The notes under the pieces are model-generated. The model searched no databases and was not told where the DNA came from. It saw nothing but the letters and a program-made list of their open reading frames with translations. Positions 55,483 to 64,000 of a stretch of DNA of 64,000 bases are shown piece after piece. Both the position numbers and the translations under genes were made by a program. This stretch comes from Streptococcus thoraltensis DSM 12221 (lineage in GTDB: Bacteria > Bacillota > Bacilli > Lactobacillales > Streptococcaceae), in contig NZ_KB904632.1 in NCBI RefSeq assembly GCF_000380145.1, positions 140 to 64,139 of the forward strand, read 5' to 3'. Position 1 is the stretch's first letter. The number at the start of each line of letters is the position of its first letter.

Positions 55483-56640
55483 ATGAAAGAAACATTTGAA
55501 TTGGTTGCCACAGCAGCGGCTGGACTTGAAGCAGTTGTGGGACGTGAAATCAGGGATTTAGGAATCGACTGTCAAGTCGAAAATGGCAAGGTTAGATTTC
55601 AAGGAAATGTTAGAACGATTGTAGAAACCAATCTGTGGCTGCGTGCTGCTGACCGTATCAAAATTGTGGTTGGACAATTTCCGGCAAGAACCTTTGAAGA
55701 ATTGTTTCAAGGTGTTTATGGTTTAGATTGGGAAAATTATTTACCCCTGGGAGCGGCTTTTCCGATTTCTAAGGCAAAGTGTGTCAAGTCGAAGCTTCAT
55801 AACGAGCCGAGTGTTCAGGCGATAACGAAGAAGGCAGTCGTTAAAAAACTCCAAAAAATTTATCACCGTCCTGAAGGTGTCCCTTTGATGGAAAGTGGAC
55901 CTGAATATAAAATCGAAGTTTCCATCTTAAAAGATATGGCAACTGTTATGATTGATACAACTGGTTCAAGCCTTTTTAAACGTGGCTACCGTGTTGAAAA
56001 AGGAGGCGCTCCTATTAAGGAAAATATGGCAGCAGCTATCCTTATGCTAAGCAATTGGTACCCTGACAAACCCTTGATTGATCCAACCTGTGGTTCTGGG
56101 ACATTCTGTATAGAAGCAGCTATGATTGGGATGAATATTGCGCCAGGATTTAACCGAGAATTTGCTTTTGAAAACTGGTCTTGGGTATCTAAGGACTTAG
56201 TCCAAAAGGTTCGTGATGAAGCAGAATCACAGGCCAACTATGATATTGAACTTGACATCTCTGGCTTTGATATCGATGGACGTATGATTGACATCGCAAA
56301 AAAGAATGCAGAAGAAGCTGGACTTGCAGATGTTATCAAATTGAAACAAATGCGTCTTCAGGACTTAAAAACCGATAAAATCAATGGTGTTATCATCTCT
56401 AATCCACCATATGGCGAGCGACTTCTTGATGACAAAGCTATCGACATCTTGTATAATGAAATGGGTCAGACCTTTGCGCCACTAAAGACTTGGAGCAAAT
56501 TTATCTTGACCAGTGATGAAGCTTTTGAAACCAAATATGGTAGTCAAGCGGACAAAAAACGAAAATTATACAATGGTACTTTGAAAGTTGATTTGTACCA
56601 ATATTTTGGCCAGCGCGTGAAACGTCAAGAGGCTAAATAG
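55483..56640 (+). CDS. rlmL: THUMP-domain rRNA/tRNA guanine methyltransferase (RlmL/YpsC type)
   Basis: A 385-residue protein: ferredoxin-like and THUMP domains (1-160), then a Rossmann methyltransferase with DPTCGSGTFCIEAAMI and the catalytic NPPYGERL. It matches the streptococcal protein beside rnpB. It should make N2-methylguanine in 23S rRNA or in tRNA; the exact target is not certain. ATG 55483 preferred over GTG 55468. Confidence 0.9.
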   Translation: MKETFELVATAAAGLEAVVGREIRDLGIDCQVENGKVRFQGNVRTIVETNLWLRAADRIKIVVGQFPARTFEELFQGVYGLDWENYLPLGAAFPISKAKCVKSKLHNEPSVQAITKKAVVKKLQKIYHRPEGVPLMESGPEYKIEVSILKDMATVMIDTTGSSLFKRGYRVEKGGAPIKENMAAAILMLSNWYPDKPLIDPTCGSGTFCIEAAMIGMNIAPGFNREFAFENWSWVSKDLVQKVRDEAESQANYDIELDISGFDIDGRMIDIAKKNAEEAGLADVIKLKQMRLQDLKTDKINGVIISNPPYGERLLDDKAIDILYNEMGQTFAPLKTWSKFILTSDEAFETKYGSQADKKRKLYNGTLKVDLYQYFGQRVKRQEAK

Positions 56641-56651
56641 AGAGGACTTGT

Positions 56652-58139
56652 ATGACCAAAGAGAATGATAATTTAGACTTTGATAAGGCTAAAGATTTAA
56701 CGATTGGTGAAGCTGTCAGAAAAGAAGCTGAAATCAAGGCTGGTGTGACAGAAGAAGATAGTATCTTAGATAAGTACATTAAGCAGCATCCTGACGAAGT
56801 TGCGTCTCAAAAATTTGAGACCAGAGAAGTAAACTTAGAGGAGTTGGATACTGCGACTTTGGATGACTTCATCAAGAAACAACGCGAAGAAATCGAAAAT
56901 GAGCCTATTGACTCGGAATCTAACTTAGCTGTTTCAGAAGTCGGTGCAGACACAGCAACAGCCGCAGCGGTGGCAGTACAAGGTTCGGATACAGAAAATG
57001 TCGACGATCGGGAGACGGTGACTAGTCTTTCAGCTGAGCCTGAAGATGATTCTATTTTGAAAGAATCTAGTGACTTGGACGAAGAGCCATTCTATAAGAG
57101 AAAAGTACCTATTTTATTAGGTTTGTTATTACTTCTTTTAGCAATCTTTGGAATTAGCTATGGTGTCAACCAACTTAATAAAAAAGAGGCTAATCCAAGT
57201 TCTTCAACAGCCTCAAGTAGTAGTCACAAATCTCTTGATGCATCTGATAAGGATGCATCCGCTCAAGCTATTAAAGATAATGAAGCTTTCGGGGAAATGT
57301 ATGACGGTTTCTTCACAGATAACAAGGCAGTCAAACTTAAAAATAGTGAATTTGGAAAACTTCCTGAGTTAGAAGCAGCACTTAAAAAATTAGAGGGCAC
57401 AAAATTCTATGATGCTGCCAAAGAAAAATATGACAATTTGAAAGAACAAATTGATGGTATCCAAGCTGTCAATGCAAAATTTGACAAAGCGGTAATTGTT
57501 GATGGGGAACTGGTTGATTCAGCCAAACCTAAGGCAGATGCTAACTTTGATGATTTAGCCGTTGAAACCTTAAATACAGGCAATGCTACTTTAGATAACT
57601 TGTTGCAAAAAGCTGTTAAAAAAGGTAGAGATGAATTAAAAGGCATTAAAGAAAGTAGTTCAGCCGAAGCGGAAGCTAGTCGTCAATCAAGCGTTGCAGC
57701 TAGTGAAAGTGCATCGAAAGCTGCTGAAGAAGCCGCAGCATCTTCTCAAACAGAGAGTCAAGCTGCTGTGCCAGCCCAAAATAATCAAGAAGCTGCCCAA
57801 GCAGCACCTGCTGCGCCGTCCTATGGTATTTCGGGTTATGATGCTGCTAGCTTACAACGTAATCTTAGTCGCGTTCCTTACAATGAAGCAGCCATTGCTG
57901 ATGCTGGAAATGCCGCATGGAACTTTGCACCTGGCGTTTTAGAAACGGTTGTTAGCAAGGCTCAAGCCCGTGGCAATATTTCAGGAAATAACTATATTCT
58001 TGAACGTGTAAATATTGTTAATGGTAATGGTTACTACAATATGTTTAAACCAGATGGTACCTACTTGTTCTCGATTAATGCTAAAACGGGTTACTTTGTT
58101 GGTAACAAACCGGGTAATGCTGATAACCTTGATTATTAA
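56652..58139 (+). CDS. mapZ: Mid-cell division-site selector MapZ (LocZ)
   Basis: A 495-residue bitopic protein: acidic cytoplasmic domain (1-151) with the conserved N-terminal DFDKAKDLTIGEAVRKEAEIKAG and threonines likely phosphorylated by StkP, one TM segment about 152-171 and an extracellular part. That part has a helical domain (about 200-330), a low-complexity S, A, E and Q-rich linker and a C-terminal globular domain (about 390-495) that binds peptidoglycan. It marks the division site in Streptococcaceae. Confidence 0.93.
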   Translation: MTKENDNLDFDKAKDLTIGEAVRKEAEIKAGVTEEDSILDKYIKQHPDEVASQKFETREVNLEELDTATLDDFIKKQREEIENEPIDSESNLAVSEVGADTATAAAVAVQGSDTENVDDRETVTSLSAEPEDDSILKESSDLDEEPFYKRKVPILLGLLLLLLAIFGISYGVNQLNKKEANPSSSTASSSSHKSLDASDKDASAQAIKDNEAFGEMYDGFFTDNKAVKLKNSEFGKLPELEAALKKLEGTKFYDAAKEKYDNLKEQIDGIQAVNAKFDKAVIVDGELVDSAKPKADANFDDLAVETLNTGNATLDNLLQKAVKKGRDELKGIKESSSAEAEASRQSSVAASESASKAAEEAAASSQTESQAAVPAQNNQEAAQAAPAAPSYGISGYDAASLQRNLSRVPYNEAAIADAGNAAWNFAPGVLETVVSKAQARGNISGNNYILERVNIVNGNGYYNMFKPDGTYLFSINAKTGYFVGNKPGNADNLDY

Positions 58140-58140
58140 A

Positions 58141-58247
58141 ACTCTTTGAACATCAAATTACGACCTTGTTGACTTGATTTGCTGAACGTCAGTTCTATCT
58201 GCATCGACGTCAACCTAGTTTGATTTTGATTTGAATTGAGGATAAGA
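58141..58247 (+). repeat. BOX-like element 6
   Basis: ACTCTTTGAACATCAAATTA to TTTTGATTTGAATTGAGGATA with core GAACGTCAGTTCTATCTGCA. It directly follows the mapZ stop and is the most diverged copy. Confidence 0.65.
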
Positions 58248-58251
58248 TGAA

Positions 58252-58277
58252 AAAAAAGAGGGAATTCCCTCTTTTTT
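58252..58277. terminator. Bidirectional terminator between mapZ and luxS
   Basis: A perfect 26-bp palindrome, A6 GAGGGAATTCCCTC T6. Confidence 0.8.
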
Positions 58278-58283
58278 ACTATT

Positions 58284-58766
58284 TTAAACGACATGACGTT
58301 CAAAGGCGTTGTCAGAAATTCCTTTTTCTAAAATGGCTTTTGCCCATTCTTTGGCAGAAAAAAGGCTATGGTCTTTATAGTTTCCGCAAGATTCAATAGT
58401 TGTACCAGGGACGTCATCCCAAGAAGTGACATTAGCAATTTCTTCAAGCGATGATTTAATCACTTTAGCGACTTCGGTAGCATCTTGTTTGCCCCACATA
58501 ATCATGTGAAAACCTGTTCGGCAACCAAAGGGCGAACAGTCAATCAATCCGTCCATACGTTCACGAATAAGCTTTGCTAGTAGATGTTCGATTGTATGCA
58601 ATCCAGCAGTGGGGATTGAATCTTCGTTTGGTTGAACAAGTCGAATATCGAAATTGGTAATAACATCCCCTACTGGACCAGCTTCTTCAGAAATAAGCCG
58701 CACATAGGGTGCTTTAACGATGGTGTGGTCAAGTTCAAAACTTTCAACAATAACTTCTTTTGACAT
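58284..58766 (-). CDS. luxS: S-ribosylhomocysteine lyase LuxS
   Basis: A 160-residue protein with metal site [12 protein letters not shown] (HxxEH) and the third ligand in [12 protein letters not shown]. It splits S-ribosylhomocysteine to homocysteine and the AI-2 precursor. The start is ATG 58766 after GGAGG; the open frame to 58838 gives extra residues not seen in LuxS. Divergent from rny. Confidence 0.97.
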   Translation of the reverse strand: MSKEVIVESFELDHTIVKAPYVRLISEEAGPVGDVITNFDIRLVQPNEDSIPTAGLHTIEHLLAKLIRERMDGLIDCSPFGCRTGFHMIMWGKQDATEVAKVIKSSLEEIANVTSWDDVPGTTIESCGNYKDHSLFSAKEWAKAILEKGISDNAFERHVV

Positions 58767-58916
58767 AAGGGCCTCCAATTCTTTTTCTAAACTTATCATA
58801 CCATATTTTGACGGGGAGGTCTTTCGCTGATTTTTCATTGTGGAAAGACTTAAAATATGATAAACTTAAAAGTGGTTTTGACTATATTAAAACCTTAGAA
58901 TTTTGAGGTAAATAAG

Positions 58917-60527
58917 ATGTTACAAATGTTTATTTTAACATTGATTTTTGCCCTCATTGGTTTGGTTGTTGGTTACGCTATCATGACGATGAAGATGAAA
59001 TCTTCAAAGGAAGCAGCGGAATTAACATTGTTAAATGCTGAACAGGATGCTGTTAATCTGCGAGGGAAAGCAGAGATGGAAGCCCAAGCGATTCGTCAAA
59101 CAGCTGAAAGAGAAAGTATTGCTCATCAAAAAGAGCTTCTCCTAGAAGCAAAGGAAGAAGCGAGAAAATATCGAGAAGAAGTTGACCAGGAATTTAAAGC
59201 TGATAAACAAGAGCTGAAAGAAAGAGAAAATCGTTTAACAGAACGTTCTTACTCGCTCGACCGCAAGGATGAAAATTTAGCTATAAAAGAAAAAACACTC
59301 GAGTCTAAAGAACAAAGTCTTTTTGATAAATCTAAACATATCGATGAACGCGAAAATCAAATTAGTAAAATAGAAGATGAGAAGCGTGCAGAATTGGAAC
59401 GTATTGGTCATATGACCATTGCAGAAGCGCGTGAAGTCATCTTGATGGACACGGAGTCTAAGTTGACGCATGAGATTGCAACTAAGATTCGTGAAGCAGA
59501 GCAAGAAATTAAGGATAAATCGAATAAAATCGCTAAAAACTTGCTCTCTCAAGCCATGCAACGTATGGCTGGTGAGTATGTTACCGAGCAGACTATTACG
59601 ACGGTCCATTTACCAGATGACAGCATGAAAGGTCGCATTATTGGTCGCGAAGGTCGTAATATCCGCACCTTGGAAAGCTTGACTGGAATTGACATCATCA
59701 TTGATGATACGCCAGAAGTGGTTGTTCTTTCTGGTTTTGATCCTATTCGTCGTGAAATTGCCAGAATGACACTAGAAGCATTGATTGCTGATGGTCGTAT
59801 CCATCCTGCACGAATTGAAGAGCTTGTTGAGAAAAATCGTCAGGAACTGGATAATCGTATCCGTGAATATGGTGAAGAGGCTGCTTATGAAATTGGTGCT
59901 CCAAACCTTCATCCTGATTTGATTAAAATTATGGGACGCTTGCAGTTTAGGACATCGTACGGTCAGAATGTTCTTCGTCATTCGGTTGAAGTTGGTAAAC
60001 TAGCTGGAATCATGGCAGGTGAACTAGGTGAGAATGTATCGCTTGCTCGTCGTGCAGGTTTCTTGCATGACATGGGAAAAGCCATCGATCGTGAGGTCGA
60101 GGGGAGCCATGTTGAGATTGGTACAGAATTTGCTCGCAAATATAAAGAAAATCCAATCGTTGTTAATGCTATTGCTAGTCACCATGGCGATGTCGAACCA
60201 GATAGCGTTATTGCTGTCTTAGTTGCAGCAGCAGATGCTTTGAGTTCTGCACGACCAGGCGCACGTAACGAATCAATGGAAAACTATATAAAACGCTTGC
60301 GTGAGTTAGAAGAGATTGCCTCTAGTTTTGACGGCGTTCAAAATAGTTTTGCCTTGCAAGCCGGACGTGAAATTCGAATCATGGTTCATCCTAAGAAATT
60401 AAGTGATGATCAGGTAACAACCTTGTCACATAAAGTTCGAGAAAAAATTGAAAGCAACTTGGATTACCCAGGAAATATTAAAGTTACGGTTATTCGAGAA
60501 TTCCGTGCGATTGATTATGCAAAATAA
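58917..60527 (+). CDS. rny: Ribonuclease Y
   Basis: A 536-residue protein: N-terminal TM segment (about 4-26), long coiled coil (30-200), KH domain ([22 protein letters not shown]) and HD domain ([29 protein letters not shown]). It is a membrane-tethered endoribonuclease that starts mRNA decay. SD GAGG lies upstream. Confidence 0.97.
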   Translation: MLQMFILTLIFALIGLVVGYAIMTMKMKSSKEAAELTLLNAEQDAVNLRGKAEMEAQAIRQTAERESIAHQKELLLEAKEEARKYREEVDQEFKADKQELKERENRLTERSYSLDRKDENLAIKEKTLESKEQSLFDKSKHIDERENQISKIEDEKRAELERIGHMTIAEAREVILMDTESKLTHEIATKIREAEQEIKDKSNKIAKNLLSQAMQRMAGEYVTEQTITTVHLPDDSMKGRIIGREGRNIRTLESLTGIDIIIDDTPEVVVLSGFDPIRREIARMTLEALIADGRIHPARIEELVEKNRQELDNRIREYGEEAAYEIGAPNLHPDLIKIMGRLQFRTSYGQNVLRHSVEVGKLAGIMAGELGENVSLARRAGFLHDMGKAIDREVEGSHVEIGTEFARKYKENPIVVNAIASHHGDVEPDSVIAVLVAAADALSSARPGARNESMENYIKRLRELEEIASSFDGVQNSFALQAGREIRIMVHPKKLSDDQVTTLSHKVREKIESNLDYPGNIKVTVIREFRAIDYAK

Positions 60528-60564
60528 GAAAGAGAGCGGTAAATGCTCTCTTGGGTTTAACACA

Positions 60565-60597
60565 AAGTCCTTAGAATTCATTTTCTAAGGGCTTTTT
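60565..60597 (+). terminator. Terminator after rny
   Basis: AAGTCCTTAGAA pairs with TTCTAAGGGCTT and is followed by TTT. A smaller AGAGAGC/GCTCTCT hairpin (60531-60552) precedes it. Confidence 0.75.
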
Positions 60598-60642
60598 ACT
60601 CGTTTTCGGCGGAAAAGAGCTTGTGAGGTGTGAGGGTGCTAT

Positions 60643-60795
60643 ATGTGTCACAAAGAAAAAACTGACTATAATCGCAATCAGTACGGATTTTTTACCCTTG
60701 ACCAAATGGTTTCTGAAAATCACTTTTTCCATCGAGTAGAGAAAGTCATTGATTTTGGGTTTATTTATGAACAGAGCAAAAAAATTCTATCCTAG
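60643..60795 (+). pseudogene. Truncated IS1182-family transposase
   Basis: A 50-codon frame reads MCHKEKTDYNRNQYGFFTLD... and ...VEKVIDFGFIYEQ before a stop, which matches the N-terminal start of IS1182-type transposases (NYNRNQYxFF..L and IDxVIDFSFIY). The rest is missing. Downstream to 61147 there is a coding-like but broken stretch (about 60855-60957) of unknown origin and the promoter region of the protease gene. Confidence 0.75.
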
Positions 60796-61147
60796 TAGTG
60801 TCCGAATGATTTCTTTTTAGCAAAATGAGACACGAGAAGGACACCTTGTCCTTATGAAGTGCTTATCGTTCTTTTAGGCTTTAATGTTTACCCTCAAAAT
60901 TTCCGCTCATTTGAAGCATTGACGATTAAGATTAGAGCCTACATATTATAGTAGAATGACTGCTGTACCCATACCATATTATCAAACGTCCAGACGCTTT
61001 CGGCTTATCGTTTCAGCGGTAGTTATCTAATATCTAATTTTTATTATTTTATAATTTATGTGTTTTTATATATAATTTACTTGCATTATTTTTCTAATGT
61101 GATATTCTAAATAGTGGTGAATATTAAAAACCGAAAGGACATATCTT

Positions 61148-64000
61148 ATGTATAACAAATTAGCTAAATATAAAATTGGACACTTTAGAATGTGGAAATC
61201 TGGGAAACAGTGGCTTTTTGGAGCAAGTGTTTTAGTCGCGCTTGCAATTGGAAGCGCTACCCCTGTATTAGCCAATGAAACAGAAGGTGCTGAAACCTTT
61301 TTGGATAGCGGAGCTAATATAGAGCAGACAACCTTGGTTCAAAATCAAGAAAATCTTGTTCCAGAAGTTACGCCAGCACCGGAAGTTACACCAGTACCGG
61401 AAGTGGCGCCAGAACCAGCAGTTACACCAGAATTAGAGAATTTAAATTCTGAGACGGTTAGTGAAACAACTGATGTAGCCCCTGACCTATCGCAAGAAGT
61501 AGATAATGCTTCGCCGGTTGCCACACAAGAGCCTATTGCGGATGTTTCCACTACTGTCTCTACAGCTGTTGAAGAAACTGTAGCAAAACCTGAACCTTTG
61601 AAATCGGTTAAAGAGAGTTATACACCTTCAAAGATATCGGAGAATCAAGCATGGACTCACGGAGTGTCGAAGCCGAAGAAAGAAGAGCTAGTATGGCAGC
61701 ATGAAAGTTTTCTAGGTTACTATACAGCACCTTATAAAGACGGCAGTCGTCTTTTTGATGTCAATAAAGATTTTAGTGCAGAGAGTGGTGACTACGGTTT
61801 GTGTTCAGCGGGAGTTGCTGTCAACATGCTTCATTGGTGGCTAGAAAATAATAAAGAATATGTAGAGAAATATTTACAAGAATCTGCTGCAAATGGGGTT
61901 GTAACAACTTTTAAAGACGAAACGTTTGATTTACGAGGACATCAGAATTATAATGGAAAATCTCATCAGAGCCCATTATTTGATTTATTTAAGACATATT
62001 TTTCAAATAGAGCTGTCTATGCTCACAGAGTATTAGATCTATTTTTTAGTGGCTATCCGAGAGCTTCTGATTACGCAGTAAATAATGAAGCAGAATATCA
62101 AGAAAAGGAGACCAAGGGGAAGTTGGACCAACGTGGTGGTTTCTTCAAAGATGTTTTTGAACAGAAACTACTCACTAGCCGAGAAGAAGTGAGGAATCAT
62201 GCATCTCTTGGTGAAAAAATCAAGCAGGCTTTGGCAGCCAAAAAGGCTTTGGCAGTGGATTATCTATTCAGTAGAAACAAGGGACATGTCGTTAACGTTT
62301 GGGGAGCGGAGTTTGATAGCAATGGAAAACTAACGGCAATCTATGTAACGGACACAGATGATCATACGGCTGTGATTGATGCCAAAGATGATAAGCCTTT
62401 ACAAAGCTTAAAACGTTACACAGTTGTTGAAAGGGGCGGAAAAGCCTATATTACTAACAATTATGATGGTAGTAAAGGTGTTGCTATTAAAAATCTATAC
62501 ACCTTAGATTTGGGTGAGCAGCAGTGGAAGGATTATTTTTCTAAAAGCAAGGAAGATCGCGACAAGGCTATTCGGAAAAAAATTATGAATGTCGTCCGCT
62601 CTACCAAGAACAAAGTTGAACTTGTTGAGGCGACAAAGAGACCATGGGGCGGAGGCTTCTCAGACCAAGATATAGCATTGCTTCAGCAAATCCACAAGGC
62701 AGAATTTTCAGATGAAGAATTTGAATCATTTCGTGGAAAAGCCTTGGAAACTCTCTCTATTACGCAAGGACAAACACAATGGGATGGACGTTTTCCAAGT
62801 CCAGGTCAAAAATTACCAAGTACAGGTAAGCAAGACACTCCATCTGATTCAATTCCTGTCGCTCTAAGCGCTCCAGAAAAAACATGTTCAACTGATACAG
62901 AAGTTACGCCAGAACCAGCAGTTACACCTGAATTAGAGAATTTAAACTCTGAGCCGATTAGTGAAACAACTGATGTAGCCCCTGACCTATCGCAAGAAGT
63001 AGATAATGCTTTGCCGATTACCACACAAGAACCTGTAGCGGATGTTTCCACTACTACCACCACAGCTGTTGAAAAAATTGTATCAAAAGCTGAGTTGATG
63101 AAGTTAGAACAAAAACAAGCACTTCAAAAAATATCAGAACAGCAAGAATGGACTCATGGAGTAACAAAGCCGGAAAAAGGAGAGCTTGTCTGGCAGGAAG
63201 AGGACATTCAGGGCTATTACACAGCACCTTATAAAGATGGCAGTCAGCTATTTGATGCCAACAAGGAGTATACTTCGTCTAGTGGGGACTTTGGATTGTG
63301 TTCGGCAGGTGTAGCAGCCAATATGCTTCATTGGTGGTTGGTCAACAATAAAGACCATGTGGAGAAATATTTAAAAGAATCAGCAACAAATGGTGTTGTG
63401 ACCCCAGATCAGATCAAGCCTATTGATTTACGTGAGCACCGCGAATACATTGCGGGAACGCATCAAAGCAAATTATTTGATTTATTTAAATCATATTTTT
63501 CAAATAGATCAGTGTATGCTCACAGAGTATTAGATTTATTTTTTAGTGGCTACCCAGATGCTCGTAAATATGAAGTAAATAAGGAGTCAGATTACCAAAC
63601 CAAAGAGATGAAGAATGCGTTGGACAAACGTGGTGGCTTCTTCAAGGATGTCTTTGAACAGCATCTACTTACGAATTTGGAAGATGTAAGTGATTATACA
63701 GCTATTGGAACTAAGATTAAGAAAGCTCTAAAAGAAAAAAAGGCACTTGCGATTGATTATCTTTATAATACTCGCAGAGGTCACGTTGTGAATGTCTGGG
63801 GTGCTGAGTTTGATGAAAACGATCAGCTAAAAGCGCTTTATGTAACTGATACGGATGATTACACATCTGTAATTAATGGGAAAGGTGAAACTTTACAAAG
63901 TTTAAAACGTTACACAGTTGTCAATAGAGATGGGAAAGCCTATATTTCTAATAATTATAGTGACCGTGGTGGTGTTGCTATTAGAAATCTATACACTTTA
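61148..64000 (+). CDS. Surface/secreted IdeS (C66)-family immunoglobulin protease with two catalytic modules (3' partial)
   Basis: The frame is open for all 951 codons to the window end. Residues 1-43 are a KxYKxGKxW signal peptide (FRMWKSGKQWLFGASV; cleavage near VLANE). A P, E, V and T-rich linker follows, then IdeS module 1 with Cys219 (YGLCSAGVAVNMLHWW), His380 (KGHVVNVWGAEFD) and Asp402/Asp404 (VTDTDD). An LPSTG lies at 556. A near-copy of the linker then leads to module 2 with Cys718, His879 and Asp901/Asp903. The Cys-His (161) and His-Asp (22) spacings fit IdeS (C94, H262, D284, D286). IdeS cleaves IgG and the S. suis homologue cleaves porcine IgM; the target here is unproven. Confidence 0.9.
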   Translation, partial: MYNKLAKYKIGHFRMWKSGKQWLFGASVLVALAIGSATPVLANETEGAETFLDSGANIEQTTLVQNQENLVPEVTPAPEVTPVPEVAPEPAVTPELENLNSETVSETTDVAPDLSQEVDNASPVATQEPIADVSTTVSTAVEETVAKPEPLKSVKESYTPSKISENQAWTHGVSKPKKEELVWQHESFLGYYTAPYKDGSRLFDVNKDFSAESGDYGLCSAGVAVNMLHWWLENNKEYVEKYLQESAANGVVTTFKDETFDLRGHQNYNGKSHQSPLFDLFKTYFSNRAVYAHRVLDLFFSGYPRASDYAVNNEAEYQEKETKGKLDQRGGFFKDVFEQKLLTSREEVRNHASLGEKIKQALAAKKALAVDYLFSRNKGHVVNVWGAEFDSNGKLTAIYVTDTDDHTAVIDAKDDKPLQSLKRYTVVERGGKAYITNNYDGSKGVAIKNLYTLDLGEQQWKDYFSKSKEDRDKAIRKKIMNVVRSTKNKVELVEATKRPWGGGFSDQDIALLQQIHKAEFSDEEFESFRGKALETLSITQGQTQWDGRFPSPGQKLPSTGKQDTPSDSIPVALSAPEKTCSTDTEVTPEPAVTPELENLNSEPISETTDVAPDLSQEVDNALPITTQEPVADVSTTTTTAVEKIVSKAELMKLEQKQALQKISEQQEWTHGVTKPEKGELVWQEEDIQGYYTAPYKDGSQLFDANKEYTSSSGDFGLCSAGVAANMLHWWLVNNKDHVEKYLKESATNGVVTPDQIKPIDLREHREYIAGTHQSKLFDLFKSYFSNRSVYAHRVLDLFFSGYPDARKYEVNKESDYQTKEMKNALDKRGGFFKDVFEQHLLTNLEDVSDYTAIGTKIKKALKEKKALAIDYLYNTRRGHVVNVWGAEFDENDQLKALYVTDTDDYTSVINGKGETLQSLKRYTVVNRDGKAYISNNYSDRGGVAIRNLYTL
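61411..61605 (+). repeat. Direct repeat, copy A (linker of the duplicated protease module)
   Basis: From GAACCAGCAGTTACACC onward this stretch recurs at 62911-63105, shifted by exactly 1500 bp, with only scattered substitutions. It encodes the PAVTPELENLNSE...DVAPDLSQEVDNA segment before module 1. Confidence 0.85.
62911..63105 (+). repeat. Direct repeat, copy B
   Basis: The second copy of the linker repeat, before module 2. It is more alike to copy A than the flanking protease domains are to each other. Confidence 0.85.

Noticed and set aside
61345..61551. Minus-strand open frames opposite the protease linkers (61345-61551 and 62806-63063)
   Set aside because: They mirror the duplicated P, E, V and T-rich linker; their similarity to one another is explained by the repeat, and there are no start signals.
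1..64000. CRISPR array
   Set aside because: No regularly spaced identical repeats were found; the repeats present are dispersed BOX- and RUP-like elements.

Overview
The window is from a low-GC Gram-positive coccus of the genus Streptococcus, most likely Streptococcus suis or a close relative. The evidence is the gene neighbourhoods (ecsAB-ccrZ-trmB, rimP-nusA-ylxRQ-infB-rbfA, alaT-codY-pncA-gatCAB, yqeGH-yhbY-nadD-yqeK-rsfS, pbp1A-recU/gpsB-rnpB-rlmL-mapZ-luxS-rny), the LPxTG and KxYKxGKxW surface-protein signals, pneumococcal-type BOX and RUP-like short repeats, and an IdeS-family immunoglobulin protease like the one known from S. suis. The species call is an inference.

Layout. 1-5.1 kb: end of a secreted ChW/C39 peptidase gene, then hit, ecsAB, ccrZ, trmB and tRNA-Ser(GGA). 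5.1-10.7 kb: an accessory block between the tRNA and rimP with MmgE/PrpD, PrpF and CitMHS-transporter genes, a convergent LysR regulator and a flavin-binding protein, with CcpA-like sites at both ends. 10.7-16.7 kb: the rimP-nusA-infB-rbfA translation/transcription operon. 16.7-22.7 kb: an orphan copper repressor (CopY), a wall-anchored 5'-nucleotidase, an aldo/keto reductase, a repeat-filled decayed stretch and asparaginase. 22.7-30.9 kb: HAD/pyrophosphohydrolase fusion, universal stress protein, alaT, codY, pncA and gatCAB, with CodY boxes at alaT and codY. 31-35.6 kb: DUF457-like membrane protein with TetR regulator, a lipoprotein, a membrane-anchored DUF4230-like protein and long non-coding gaps. 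35.6-42.1 kb: yqeG to rsfS, a methyltransferase, tmcAL and a YebC-family gene. 42.3-50.4 kb: an orphan amino-acid binding protein, a mannose-family PTS (IIA, IIB, IIC, IID), and a histidine kinase, AraC-type response regulator and membrane-anchored binding protein that look like a three-part sugar-sensing module for the PTS. 50.4-60.6 kb: IS and repeat debris, then the cell-division/wall block pbp1A, recU, gpsB, rnpB, rlmL, mapZ, luxS and rny. 60.6-64 kb: an IS1182-type remnant, then a large open frame encoding two complete IdeS-type cysteine protease modules in tandem, running off the window.

The most unusual features are: (i) the tandem, internally duplicated immunoglobulin-protease-like gene with two intact catalytic triads and an internal LPSTG; (ii) the PrpD-PrpF-CitMHS block in a genus not known for tricarboxylate catabolism; (iii) a RUP-like element with a BOX-like element inserted inside it, with another copy carrying what looks like an excision scar; (iv) an apparently leaderless alaT promoter overlapping a CodY box; and (v) a rimP gene whose Shine-Dalgarno points to AUU/AUC rather than AUG.
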